Of a stretch of DNA of 64,000 nt, positions 16,952 through 25,554 are shown one piece after another. The stretch lies in contig NZ_JRFE01000058.1 of assembly GCF_000756305.1 (NCBI RefSeq), positions 54,457-118,456 of the forward strand, given 5' to 3'. The translations under genes and the position numbers were made by a program. A model generated the notes under the pieces. The model was not told the DNA's origin and did not search any database. It worked only from the letters and a program-made list of their open reading frames with translations. The stretch comes from Myxosarcina sp. GI1. Its GTDB lineage: Bacteria > Cyanobacteriota > Cyanobacteriia > Cyanobacteriales > Xenococcaceae. Each line of letters begins with the position of its first letter. Within the stretch, counting starts at the first letter, position 1.

Positions 16952-17682
16952 CTTTTGTCTGAGTCTGTAGCTGATGGAAAATCTAAATGGGGATTGGCAC
17001 TAAAACGATAACCCAATCCGTATACAGTTTCTACGGGGTCGGCACAGCCACATTCTGCTAGCTTGCGTCTTAACAATCTTACCTGAGCAGCAACCACATT
17101 GCTCATGGTTTCGGCGTTCCAGTCCCAAAGCTGAGCTAAAATTTGGTCGCGGGAAATAATGCGGTCGGGATGGCGCATAAAATATTCTAGTAGTTGAAAT
17201 TCTTTGGTAGTTAAAGTAACTGTTTGCAAACAGCGATCGGCATCGCAGACACAAACACAGTTATTGTTGTAGTCGAGGGACAGACAACCCAAGGTTAGCT
17301 CTGGTGGAGCGAGTTCTGGCGATCGCCTTTGCAATGCCCGTATTACCGCCAGCAATTCTTCCATTCCAAACGGTTTGACTAAATAATAATCCGCACCAGT
17401 ATCCAATCCCGTTACTTTGTCTTCGATCTCGCTTCTGGCAGTCAACATCAATACTGGCAAGGGACTTTGCTGTCTTCTTAATCTTTTGAGGAGGTCAATA
17501 CCTGATAACCCTGGCAACATCCAATCAAAAATTGCTACGTGATATTCAATGTTTTTAGTTGTCAGATAGTTCCAGGCTTCGTCGCCATTTAAAACCCAAT
17601 CGACCGTATAATTGTGTTGGTTTAAAGTATCCTTCAAGGCTGCTCCCAAATCTGGTTCGTCCTCAACTAAAAGTATTCGCAT
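16948..17682 (-). CDS. OmpR-family response regulator of system 1 (RppA/NrsR-like)
   Basis: 244 residues. Receiver domain (1-120) with LLVEDEPD, phosphoacceptor Asp in AIFDWMLPG (about 53) and Lys in YLVKPFG; the usual GADDYLVKPF is GADYYLVKPF here. Winged-helix output domain (about 150-230) ends SNVVAAQVRLLRRKLAE...VETVYGLGYRF. The linker between them has an unusual Cys cluster, NNCVCVCDADRC (about 133-144), absent from the other two regulators of the window. Likely binds tandem direct repeats; which of the ATTTCAT sites it uses cannot be told. Confidence 0.9.
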   Translation of the reverse strand: MRILLVEDEPDLGAALKDTLNQHNYTVDWVLNGDEAWNYLTTKNIEYHVAIFDWMLPGLSGIDLLKRLRRQQSPLPVLMLTARSEIEDKVTGLDTGADYYLVKPFGMEELLAVIRALQRRSPELAPPELTLGCLSLDYNNNCVCVCDADRCLQTVTLTTKEFQLLEYFMRHPDRIISRDQILAQLWDWNAETMSNVVAAQVRLLRRKLAECGCADPVETVYGLGYRFSANPHLDFPSATDSDKR

Positions 17683-17923
17683 CTTATATTTACCCTTTTG
17701 TCTGAATTATTGCCGTGCTAAAAACTATTTATAAAAAGTTTTGATTAGGAGATTTTAAAAATGGTGCGGTGCAAATTTTCTTGGCTCGAATACTGTCTGT
17801 CAAAAATAAGCCCTGAGTTTTTCTGGTTTGAATTAATATCTTGAGGCATCAAAACATTAATAATTTGCTAATTCATAGGTATAGAAGATCGATAGTCGTT
17901 TCCATCGGTGTTGCTTTACTTTT

Positions 17924-18350
17924 TTAACTAAAATAAATAACTAAAAGATATATGCCTACAATAAAGTCGTATATCGCGCAGAAAGAAGGATACCAAAGAT
18001 TTATTTCAGTCTTAACCACTTTCCAATGGTGCAGACAGTCCCACACGGCATGGAGCAAAAAACCTATTCCCAAAATTTTGAGGTGAATAAATCGTACCGA
18101 CGATGGCAATGCTGCCGAAAAACAAGCCCGATATCGCTTCTAAGATTACTGCATTGTTGCTTCCTTCAACCAAACCGAAACCAACATATATAGCACCAGC
18201 AACAGCCAAGACAACACCACTATGGACGGCTACCGCAGCTTTGGGTATATATGTCAGATAAATTACAGAACACACCCCCAAAATTAGTGCTGCTGATAAA
18301 GCACGTATATACGATAACGAAGATGATGTCTCGATAGATTGCTGCTTCAT
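17924..18350 (-). pseudogene. DUF6010-type membrane protein, frameshifted
   Basis: The first frame (18350-18012) starts MKQQSIETSSSLSYIRAL and has three hydrophobic segments, but ends in an unrelated tail after GLFFGSIAI. From about 18100 the second frame (to 17924) carries on with SSVRFIHLKILGIGFLLHAVWDCLHHWK...SFCAIYDFIVGIYLLVIYF, the C-terminal half of the DUF6010 family. A one-base indel near 18092-18105 links them. Function of the family is unknown. Could be real decay or a base-calling error. Confidence 0.7.
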
Positions 18351-18604
18351 AATTATTGAGTCTAGCGCGATCGGCAGCTTTCAATATCTACCTAAAGTTC
18401 TAACAAATGCAGATAAAAGTAAAATTATCTAAAACTATCTTTGTTATTGCTTAACAGCAAACAAAATATTGATAGATAACAATTTTAATACGGTAAATAT
18501 CTATATTATAGTCGCTTCAAGCAGCTTTTATTCTCAAAAACATCTTTATTGTCATGCACCTGGGTCAATTTTAAATTAACAATTAATTTACATAGTACAT
18601 AAAA

Positions 18605-18622
18605 ATGAAATCACCATGAAAT
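18605..18622 (-). promoter_or_regulatory. Tandem 11-bp direct repeat, response-regulator site candidate B
   Basis: ATGAAAT-N4-ATGAAAT, the same as at 2042; the downstream bases (minus strand TTTTATGT) agree with that site as well. Read on the minus strand a TATGTA follows 10 bp after the repeat and would serve the DUF6010 gene; the Cys-rich protein gene at 18745 begins 120 bp away on the other side and may share it. The remainder of 18351-18744 is AT-rich and shows no gene. Confidence 0.5.
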
Positions 18623-18744
18623 TGCTTTCTTCCTTTAGTTATAAATTCCGTTTCAGCCAGAAGAAAGATGTCGTCATTGTTGCAACCTTATAGTTTAGGA
18701 ATTGCAGAGCAATCTGCACAAAAAACAATTGGAAAGATTTAATT

Positions 18745-19092
18745 ATGACAGCTACATCAACTCAATCCTCTAACTTAGATTCTTGTATTCAAGCTTGTCT
18801 GGATTGTCTTAAAGACTGTGAAAACTGCGCTACCGCCTGTCTTAATAGCGACATGGTGCAGATGATGTCCAAGTGTATCGAATTATGCCGTGACTGTTCT
18901 GATACTTGCGACCTTTGCGCTCGTCTGATGATGCGTTCCTCTGGTATTCACGCTCAAATGTGTAGTGTCTGCGCTGAAGCTTGCGAACGTTGTGCTGAAG
19001 AGTGTGGTAGTCACGATAGCGACCACTGTAAACGCTGTGCTGAATCTTGTCGTCGCTGTGCTGAATCCTGCCGTCAAATGGCGACAGCGTAG
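18745..19092 (+). CDS. Cys-rich four-helix copper-storage-like protein (Csp/DUF326)
   Basis: 115 residues with over 20 cysteines, nearly all in CxxxC or CxxC spacing along amphipathic helices: CIQACLDCLKDCENC, CIELCRDCSDTCDLC, MCSVCAEACERCAEEC, CKRCAESCRRCAESC. This is the four-helix bundle of cytosolic copper-storage proteins (Csp3 type), where the cysteines line the core and bind many Cu(I). No signal peptide is present, so it is cytosolic. Single gene with its own upstream region; the tandem ATGAAAT site lies 120 bp upstream. Confidence 0.9.
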   Translation: MTATSTQSSNLDSCIQACLDCLKDCENCATACLNSDMVQMMSKCIELCRDCSDTCDLCARLMMRSSGIHAQMCSVCAEACERCAEECGSHDSDHCKRCAESCRRCAESCRQMATA

Positions 19093-19381
19093 TAACGCCA
19101 GGTGCTGCATTTCTTTGTATGCGAGCAGCAGGTAGTAGATAAGACGTAATAGTTAAAATGATTCCCAGCATTAGCATTAGTGTTACCTCGTTCTACTCTC
19201 CGTAAGTCTCGAAAATCTTATTTAGAATGCAACCTCGTATTTGCAAGTACATACTGGCAATCTGGAAAAAACTCTTTTATTGCCAGTAAACAATGTTTCC
19301 AATTGCAGATTCCAAACTTATAGATCGGATTTAAAATCTATCTGGTTTGGATATATACAAATTAAATAAAATAACACCAGT

Positions 19382-20173
19382 ATGAACAGCGCGACTTTAG
19401 AAAAAGTTAGAGTATATCGAATGTCTACCCCAGAACACGAATGTCCTTGGGGGTTGAAAGCGGTCAATTTGCTTGATGAAAAAGGCATCGAGTTTGAAGA
19501 CCACAAACTAAAATCAAAAGAAGAAACCGAAGCTTTTAAAGCCAAACATAACGTTCAAACCACGCCTCAGATCTTTTTTGGAGACGAAAGAGTTGGCGGA
19601 TATACCGATTTAGCAGAAAAACTAGATGTAGAAGCTGAAGGGGCAGAATACTCCTACACTCCTGTAATTGCCGTTTTTTCCAGTGCAGGACTGATGGCTT
19701 TGGCTACTGCGATGGGACTGACTGGGTTTATGGGCTTTTCCCTATCTTTGCTGGCTACCCTTAAGCTAATGGATGTTGAATCTTTTGCCGAGAGTTTTGA
19801 GAAATATGACCTGATAACCCAGAAAGTTAAACCTTACGCCAAAATATATCCTTTTGCGGAATTGGCGATCGCTCTAGGATTTCTCTCTGGGGTTGCTCCA
19901 ATAGCTACTGGTATCACCTCTCTATTTATCGGTGTTAGTGGTGGAATATCGGTGATTAAAGCCGTATATATTGATAAATTGGCTCTCAACTGTGCTTGTG
20001 TCGGCGGTAATTCTAAAGCCCCCTTGGGTATTGTCAGCTTTACCGAAAATGCGATTATGGCGGTTATGGGTGGAGTACTGCTTTTCAATGCTTTTACAGG
20101 AGAAGCGGAAACCACCAAAATTAAAGAAGCCGAACCCGCTGCGATCGTTCGCTTACAAGAGGCAGCTAAATAG
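19382..20173 (+). CDS. Glutaredoxin-MauE/DoxX-like membrane fusion protein
   Basis: 263 residues. Residues 1-85 are a glutaredoxin domain with the site HECPWGLKA (CPWG, only one Cys in the CxxC position) and TTPQIFFGDERVGGYTDL, which holds the cis-Pro and the glutathione-binding GG. From residue 92 on there are four membrane segments of the MauE/DoxX redox class, with CACVGGNSKAPLG between segments 3 and 4. Such fusions probably pass electrons across the membrane. It lies between the copper-storage protein and a MerR-controlled promoter; role in metal-thiol chemistry is inferred. Confidence 0.8.
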   Translation: MNSATLEKVRVYRMSTPEHECPWGLKAVNLLDEKGIEFEDHKLKSKEETEAFKAKHNVQTTPQIFFGDERVGGYTDLAEKLDVEAEGAEYSYTPVIAVFSSAGLMALATAMGLTGFMGFSLSLLATLKLMDVESFAESFEKYDLITQKVKPYAKIYPFAELAIALGFLSGVAPIATGITSLFIGVSGGISVIKAVYIDKLALNCACVGGNSKAPLGIVSFTENAIMAVMGGVLLFNAFTGEAETTKIKEAEPAAIVRLQEAAK

Positions 20174-20200
20174 ACAAATACTAATTAGCTTCTAATTGTC

Positions 20201-20232
20201 TTGACTCTCTAGTACGCTAGAGAGTTTATACT
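20201..20232 (+). promoter_or_regulatory. MerR-family promoter/operator, site 2 (autoregulation)
   Basis: TTGACT (20201-20206), 20-bp spacer with the perfect dyad ACTCTCTAG-N4-CTAGAGAGT, TATACT (20227-20232). Of the three sites this has the best dyad. It lies 35 bp before the merR gene at 20267 and would give autoregulation. Confidence 0.88.
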
Positions 20233-20266
20233 CTAAATAGCGATAAGAAGAAATTGCAAAACAACT

Positions 20267-20698
20267 ATGAGTGAAATAGCTTACCTAAAAATTGGCGAAC
20301 TAGCCAAACAAACCGATCTAGCAGTAGGAACTTTACGTTACTATAGCGATCTTGGGCTTTTAGTTCCCGTACATAGGGGAGATAATGGCTATCGTTACTA
20401 TAGTCAGAACGCAGGTTCGCAGGTGCAATTTATCAAGAAAGCTCAAGCTTTAGGATTTACCTTGGAAGAGATTAAGCAAATACTAAACGTGCGCGATCGC
20501 GGGGAACAGCCTTGCGATTTGGTACAGGGCTTATTAAATGACAAGATCGAACAACTGGAAATTCAGATTAAACGGATGAGTTTGTTTAAAAAGGAGTTAG
20601 AAGAATATCGCTCTAGCTGGATAGATAACCCCGCGCTCGAACCAAACTCTGAAGAGGTTTGTCCTCTAATTTCGAGTGTATCTATAAATAGTTTATGA
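20267..20698 (+). CDS. MerR-family metal-responsive regulator 2
   Basis: 143 residues: winged HTH (KIGELAKQTDLAVGTLRYYSDLGLL, residues 8-32), GYRYYS wing, dimerization helix from about 85. Cysteines are Cys83 (GEQPCDLV, the MerR/ZntR Cys79 place) and Cys132 (EEVCPLISS). CueR has Ser at the first place, so the presence of Cys argues for a different ligand set even though the targets are copper genes. The gene follows an operator of the same type as those before the copper chaperone and the DUF411 gene, so it is the best candidate for the shared regulator. A CpxP-like gene follows in the same direction. Confidence 0.9.
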   Translation: MSEIAYLKIGELAKQTDLAVGTLRYYSDLGLLVPVHRGDNGYRYYSQNAGSQVQFIKKAQALGFTLEEIKQILNVRDRGEQPCDLVQGLLNDKIEQLEIQIKRMSLFKKELEEYRSSWIDNPALEPNSEEVCPLISSVSINSL

Positions 20699-20735
20699 AT
20701 ATCGGAAACAGTTTTAGCAAAAAAAGTAGATAACG

Positions 20736-21296
20736 ATGTCATTTGCTCGTATTAGATATTTTCTCTTCTTGCTGAGTATTTTCATAACTACGGGCAGCAT
20801 GACAGCTCTAGCTCAACATCCGCAGGATAACCATTATAATGATTTAAACTCGCCTTACGCAGAACAGTTAAATTCCCCTGTACGGGGTTTGAATGCTGAA
20901 GAGGTTGACAATCTCCTGGAGGGTAAAGGTGCTGGCTACGCACGTATGGCTGAACTGAATAGCTATCCAGGTCCTCGTCATGTCTTAGACTTGCGATCGC
21001 AGCTAAATCTTTCTGCTACACAGATAGAAAAAATTCAAAAAGCCTTTAACCAAATGCAGTCTGAGGCAAAAAGTCTCGGTCAAACTATAGTCGCTAAAGA
21101 ACAAGAACTCAGCGAAGCTTTTACTACGAAAAAAATTACTAATGTCCAACTCCATAATAAAACTAATGAATTGGCACGACTCTATGGAAAATTAAGGTCA
21201 ATCCATTTACAGGCACATTTGCAAATAACTCCACTTTTATCGGTAGAGCAAATCCGAAAATACGATCGAATTAGAGGTTATGAGCAAGATAACTAA
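20736..21296 (+). CDS. Periplasmic CpxP/CnrX/ZraP-like heavy-metal protein
   Basis: 186 residues with a signal peptide (FLFLLSIFITTGSMTALAQ) and a long helical hairpin: DLRSQLNLSATQIEKIQKAFNQM (LxLTxxQ-type motif), then a coiled-coil of Glu, Gln and Lys, and HLQITPLLSVEQIRKYDRIRGY (second LxxxQ motif). This is the Spy/CpxP/ZraP fold, whose members are periplasmic metal sensors or chaperones. Start ATG 20736, 37 bp after the merR stop, probably co-transcribed from the promoter at 20201. Confidence 0.8.
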   Translation: MSFARIRYFLFLLSIFITTGSMTALAQHPQDNHYNDLNSPYAEQLNSPVRGLNAEEVDNLLEGKGAGYARMAELNSYPGPRHVLDLRSQLNLSATQIEKIQKAFNQMQSEAKSLGQTIVAKEQELSEAFTTKKITNVQLHNKTNELARLYGKLRSIHLQAHLQITPLLSVEQIRKYDRIRGYEQDN

Positions 21297-21451
21297 GACC
21301 GAACAGTTATTTGATTTTACGCAGCAACATCGCGAAAATTAGGTTTTTTGGTTATTTCTGGCATTTGTATCTTTAAGAAAAATATAGACCTATTAGTATT
21401 GAAATTATTTGAGATAACTACATTATAAAATTTACTTTTCAACTAATTAAT

Positions 21452-22153
21452 CTACCGTTGAATCATTTGAATATAAGCGAGAGTTTGTTGGTATCCAGCC
21501 ATATTCCCTGAATCTAAGAATAGTTGGGCTGCCTGTTGTAAATCTTCTAAACCTTTTTGTTTTTCTCCTATTCGAGCGCGAACAAATCCCCGATTGCCGT
21601 AAGCCTCAGCTAAATTGGGATCGAGCTTAATAGCTTGGTTATAATCAGCGATCGCACCTTGAAGATTTCCTAATTCAGTACGCGCCTTACCTCGATTGTA
21701 ATAGGCATCAACAAAGTTAGAGTCAAAATTCAAAGCTTGACCAAAGTTGTTGACGGCTCGCTTTAGATTACCTTGCTGTGCGAGAACGATACCTTTTCTA
21801 TTCAAAGCATCAGCATGACGGGGAGCAACCTGTAATGCCAAATCGAATTGAGCGATCGCCCGTTCCAAATTTCCCAAGCCAAATTCTGCCATTCCCCGAC
21901 TACAATAGGCTTCAATATAGTTAGGGTCGAGTTCGATAACGCGATCTAGATCGGCAATTGCCGATTGATAATCACCACGATTGATTTTTTCCGTACCGCG
22001 CTCGAACAGGCTTTCAACATTCATGCGCTCGGTAGAAACTGCCGATTGCTGTTGGGTAGAAGCAATGGCTAAAGCTGGTCTGACAAAAACCGACAATCCG
22101 CCAACAGTTAATGTCATCCCTAATAAAATGCCTAATATCTTCATCAGTTTCAT
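21452..22153 (-). CDS. Exported TPR-repeat protein
   Basis: 234 residues from ATG 22153 (ATG 22195 is in frame and adds 14 residues). The signal peptide is MKILGILLGMTLTVGGLSVF up to PALA, followed by four or five TPRs, each like GNLEGAIADYNQAIKLDPNLAEAYGNRG. TPRs bind protein partners; no catalytic domain is seen. It stands between the CpxP-like gene and mntCAB and is read oppositely to both, with no link to metal visible in its sequence. Confidence 0.8.
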   Translation of the reverse strand: MKLMKILGILLGMTLTVGGLSVFVRPALAIASTQQQSAVSTERMNVESLFERGTEKINRGDYQSAIADLDRVIELDPNYIEAYCSRGMAEFGLGNLERAIAQFDLALQVAPRHADALNRKGIVLAQQGNLKRAVNNFGQALNFDSNFVDAYYNRGKARTELGNLQGAIADYNQAIKLDPNLAEAYGNRGFVRARIGEKQKGLEDLQQAAQLFLDSGNMAGYQQTLAYIQMIQR

Positions 22154-22363
22154 GGCTGGATCGTTCTTGTTGTAACTCAAAACAAAAACATTCACCTCTC
22201 AATACCATTCTAGTAAATGAAACTAGAATCAAATCGCAAGTATTTATTCAATAAGCTCTTGCCTCAAATATCTTGACGTTTTTACGTGGTTTCTCAGCTC
22301 AATTATGAGATAAATATGAAAGAAAAGTGATATGATTATGAAATCAGATTGGCTTGTTTTTCT

Positions 22364-23359
22364 ATGGCGGAAATTTATTTAAGGCGTGGCATTATCTTAT
22401 TCATTAGCTTAACGCTAGGGATGTGGCTCACTGGCTGTAGTAGTACTGGGGGAACTTCGTCAACAACTACATCAAACGATACAGATGTGGCTGACGTTGC
22501 TGCCGACTCATCAACAGACACCAAAGGCAAAAAGAAAGTTCTCACTACTTTTACTATTTTGGCGGATATGGCTCAAAATGTGGCAGGTGACAAGCTAGAA
22601 GTAAAGTCTATTACTCGCATTGGTGCAGAAATTCACGGTTACGAACCTACACCAAGCGACATAGTAAAAGCTCAAGATGCCGACTTGATTCTTTATAACG
22701 GTATGAATTTAGAGCGTTGGTTTGAACAGTTTTTAGGTAATGTGAAAGATGTCCCCTCGGTGTTATTGACAGAGGGAATTGAGGCGATTCCAATTTCTGA
22801 AGGACCTTATGCCAGCAAACCCAATCCTCATGCCTGGATGTCGCCTCTTAATGCACTAGTTTATGTAGAAAATATTCGTCAAGCTTTTGTAGAACTAGAC
22901 CCAGAAAACGCGGATACCTATAACGCTAACGCATCCGCATACAGCGAACAATTAAAAGCAATTGATGAAAAACTACAGGCAGACTTGAAGCAAGTACCCG
23001 AAAAGCAACGCTATTTAGTAAGTTGCGAAGGGGCATTCTCATATCTCGCTCGCGACTATGACATGAAAGAAATCTATATGTGGTCGATTAATGCCGAACA
23101 ACAGTTTACTCCCAAGCAGATACAGAGGGTAATTGAGCAAGTAAAAACCAACGATGTGCCAACTATTTTCTGTGAAAGCACCGTTAGCAATGAAGGACAA
23201 AAGCAAGTTGCTAAGACAACAGGGGCAAGATTTGGAGGCAACCTTTATGTAGATTCTCTTTCGACGGAACAAGAACCAGTTCCCACCTTTATAGATTTAC
23301 TCGAATATGATGCCCGCACTATTACTAATGGTTTGCTAGGGGGCAGTAAAAGTCAGTAA
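22364..23359 (+). CDS. mntC: Manganese ABC transporter, lipoprotein binding protein MntC
   Basis: About 331 residues from ATG 22364 (a TTG at 22349 is possible). The signal ends in lipobox LTGC, followed by a Ser/Thr-rich linker. Cluster A-I metal-binding fold with the four expected ligands: His in EIHGYEPTP, His in NPHAWMSP, Glu in SCEGAFSY and Asp in LYVDSLS. The His-His-Glu-Asp set fits Mn(II) or Zn(II); close likeness to cyanobacterial MntC suggests manganese. First gene of mntCAB, followed by the ATPase after 47 bp. Confidence 0.9.
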   Translation: MAEIYLRRGIILFISLTLGMWLTGCSSTGGTSSTTTSNDTDVADVAADSSTDTKGKKKVLTTFTILADMAQNVAGDKLEVKSITRIGAEIHGYEPTPSDIVKAQDADLILYNGMNLERWFEQFLGNVKDVPSVLLTEGIEAIPISEGPYASKPNPHAWMSPLNALVYVENIRQAFVELDPENADTYNANASAYSEQLKAIDEKLQADLKQVPEKQRYLVSCEGAFSYLARDYDMKEIYMWSINAEQQFTPKQIQRVIEQVKTNDVPTIFCESTVSNEGQKQVAKTTGARFGGNLYVDSLSTEQEPVPTFIDLLEYDARTITNGLLGGSKSQ

Positions 23360-23406
23360 TTTTTCATTCTATAAGTCTTGAGTAACATAACTAGGAAAAA
23401 AGCATT

Positions 23407-24189
23407 ATGCAATCTGCAACTCAAACACTCGATATCAGCGTCAATAACCTCAGCGTTACCTACAGCAATGCTCGACTCGCTCTCTATAATGCTAACTGCA
23501 TTGTCGAACCAGGGACGATTACTGGTTTAGTTGGACCAAATGGTGGTGGCAAGTCTACTTTGTTTAAGTCAATTATGGGTTTTTTAAAACCGAGACAAGG
23601 GCAAATCCTTATTGGTGGTATTTCGGTACAAAAAGCTCAAAAACGTCAGCTAATGGCGTATGTACCTCAGTCGGACGAAGTAGACTGGAATTTTCCCGTC
23701 AGCGTATTTGACGTGGTAATGATGGGTCGCTACGGCTATATGAACCTGCTGCGGATTCCGAGTGCTAAAGATCGTCGGTTAGTAATGGCAAGTTTGGAGC
23801 GGGTGGGTATGATTGATTTTCGCCATCATCAAATTGGCGAACTGTCTGGAGGTCAGAAAAAACGGGCATTTTTAGCAAGAGCCTTAGCTCAAGAAGGCAA
23901 GGTGATTTTACTCGATGAGCCTTTTACGGGTGTGGATGTTAAGACCGAAAAGCGCATCATCGATCTGCTGATCCAGCTACGGTCAGAAGGACACACCATT
24001 TTGGTATCCACCCACGATCTAGCTTCGATTTCCACGTTTTGCGATCGCACTATCCTCCTCAACCAAACAATTCTAGCTGCTGGAACGACAGAAGAAACTT
24101 TTACCGAAGAAAACTTAGCCATGACCTTCGGTGGTTTACCAGTTACCAGCTTACGTCAAATGTTCCAGACATCTGAGGTGGATAGATGA
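23407..24189 (+). CDS. mntA: Manganese ABC transporter ATPase MntA
   Basis: 260 residues with Walker [11 protein letters not shown]-loop [14 protein letters not shown] (typical of metal ABC transporters), signature [15 protein letters not shown], Walker [13 protein letters not shown] and switch His in STHDLAS. It energises uptake by the permease, whose gene overlaps its last 4 bp. Confidence 0.93.
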   Translation: MQSATQTLDISVNNLSVTYSNARLALYNANCIVEPGTITGLVGPNGGGKSTLFKSIMGFLKPRQGQILIGGISVQKAQKRQLMAYVPQSDEVDWNFPVSVFDVVMMGRYGYMNLLRIPSAKDRRLVMASLERVGMIDFRHHQIGELSGGQKKRAFLARALAQEGKVILLDEPFTGVDVKTEKRIIDLLIQLRSEGHTILVSTHDLASISTFCDRTILLNQTILAAGTTEETFTEENLAMTFGGLPVTSLRQMFQTSEVDR

Positions 24190-25088
24190 GTAATCTAATT
24201 GCCAATATTCCCCTGGTAGACTGGCTGATCGAACCCTTACAGTATGGATTTTTAGTTCAGGCAATCTGGGTTAGTGCCTTTGTCGGTTTAGTCTGTGCGG
24301 TGCTTTCTTGTTACATTACCCTCAAGGGCTGGTCTTTGATGGGAGATGCGGTTTCTCATGCGGTTGTGCCTGGGGTAGTAGTAGCCTATGCCCTGAATAT
24401 TCCCTTTGCTATTGGCGCATTTGTCTTTGGCTTTGGGGCAACCGTGGCAATTGGCTACATTAAATCAAAAACTCGTCTTAAAGAAGATGCCGTGATTGGC
24501 GTAGTATTTACAGGTTTTTTTGCCTTCGGTTTGGTGCTGGTAACAAAAATTCCCAGTAATATCGATCTGTTTCATATTTTGTTTGGCAATGTGTTGGGCA
24601 TATCTCAACAGGACATCATTCAAACTTTGATTGCAGGTACAATTACTCTGGTGGTGATTTTAATACGCCGTAAAGACCTGCTGCTATTTTGTTTTGACCC
24701 CAATCACGCTAAAGCCATCGGTCTTAATACTCAATTTATGTATTATACTTTGCTTTCGGTGCTGGCTCTTACTATCGTAACTGCCCTTCAAACCGCAGGT
24801 ATCATTTTAGTGATTGCCATGCTGGTAACTCCTGGAGCGACAGCTTACCTATTAACCGATCGCTTTGACCGTATGTTAATAATTTCTATTGTTACGAGTG
24901 TCTTCTCTTGTGTGGGTGGAACTTATCTTAGCTATCATTTCGATGTCTCTACAGGTGGCTCAATTGTGGTACTTCTGACAGTCTTGTTTATGATAACAAT
25001 GGTATTTGCACCTAAATACGGAATTTTGGCTCAGAATTCTCATCAGCATCAAGAGCAAGCACTTCCGCGACCCCACTCGCCACATTAA
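24186..25088 (+). CDS. mntB: Manganese ABC transporter permease MntB
   Basis: 300 residues with eight or nine membrane segments and the ABC-3 family signatures [19 protein letters not shown] and [16 protein letters not shown]. Its ATG lies in the last codons of mntA (translational coupling). The tail is rich in His, Gln and Pro ([17 protein letters not shown]). The last 3 bp touch a remnant of another gene on the minus strand, so the 3' end may have been reshaped by recombination. Confidence 0.92.
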   Translation: MSNLIANIPLVDWLIEPLQYGFLVQAIWVSAFVGLVCAVLSCYITLKGWSLMGDAVSHAVVPGVVVAYALNIPFAIGAFVFGFGATVAIGYIKSKTRLKEDAVIGVVFTGFFAFGLVLVTKIPSNIDLFHILFGNVLGISQQDIIQTLIAGTITLVVILIRRKDLLLFCFDPNHAKAIGLNTQFMYYTLLSVLALTIVTALQTAGIILVIAMLVTPGATAYLLTDRFDRMLIISIVTSVFSCVGGTYLSYHFDVSTGGSIVVLLTVLFMITMVFAPKYGILAQNSHQHQEQALPRPHSPH

Positions 25089-25144
25089 ATACCAATTTCG
25101 GGGCTTGCAGCAGCTAATCCTACAAAAGCTGCCCCAGCTACATG
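25085..25144 (-). pseudogene. Remnant of a CaCA-type exchanger gene
   Basis: On the minus strand the codons [18 protein letters not shown] are read, identical to residues around 40-57 of the intact exchanger at 35358-36386, then a stop. The DNA differs from the intact copy at six third positions only, all silent. It is therefore a true old relative kept under protein-level selection until lately, now reduced to about 60 bp. No other part of that gene is visible nearby; the rest of 25145-25379 is AT-rich and shows nothing. Confidence 0.65.
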
Positions 25145-25379
25145 TCATTTTTGCTAGTTTTCATATTTTTCTCATATTCTAACAGAAGTAAGTAAGATGA
25201 CATTTGAGTTAATATTTTTGTCTCTTAAGCTATGGCAGTTAAAAAGTATCTCTAACCGTTTTGTCAAATTTCCTCTCAACTTCAAGGTCAATTCTAAAAG
25301 GTCAATTCTAAGATTTTGGCTAAGTATTTCAGATTCAGGCAAACTAAACAATCAATAGGTATCTGGGCTGGCAACTGAA

Positions 25380-25397
25380 ATTTCATCCGAATTTCAT
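25380..25397 (+). promoter_or_regulatory. Tandem 11-bp direct repeat, response-regulator site candidate C
   Basis: ATTTCAT-CCGA-ATTTCAT. A -10-like TAAATT begins 10 bp further. It lies upstream of the small frame at 25449 and the TolC-type gene at 25555. The 18 bases are identical to those at 26987, before the adaptor gene. Confidence 0.65.
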
Positions 25398-25448
25398 CGA
25401 ATCTCGTTAAATTGTTGAAGGAGACAGCAATTTTTTGATACAAAACCA

Positions 25449-25541
25449 ATGAAAAAAATACTTTCTACAATTATCAATGCTTCGCTGATTGTATATTCTC
25501 CAAGAATAGTTTTGGCATCTGATTGGACTCTTTATTATTAA
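25449..25541 (+). CDS. Possible 30-residue leader/secreted peptide
   Basis: A short frame (MKKILSTIINASLIVYSPRI...) with Lys-Lys start and hydrophobic core like a signal peptide, ending DWTLYY. It lies between the direct-repeat site and the TolC-type gene, 13 bp before the latter. It may be a leader peptide, a signal-peptide relic of a lost gene, or chance. Support is weak. Confidence 0.3.
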   Translation: MKKILSTIINASLIVYSPRIVLASDWTLYY

Positions 25542-25554
25542 GCAATACAAACAT

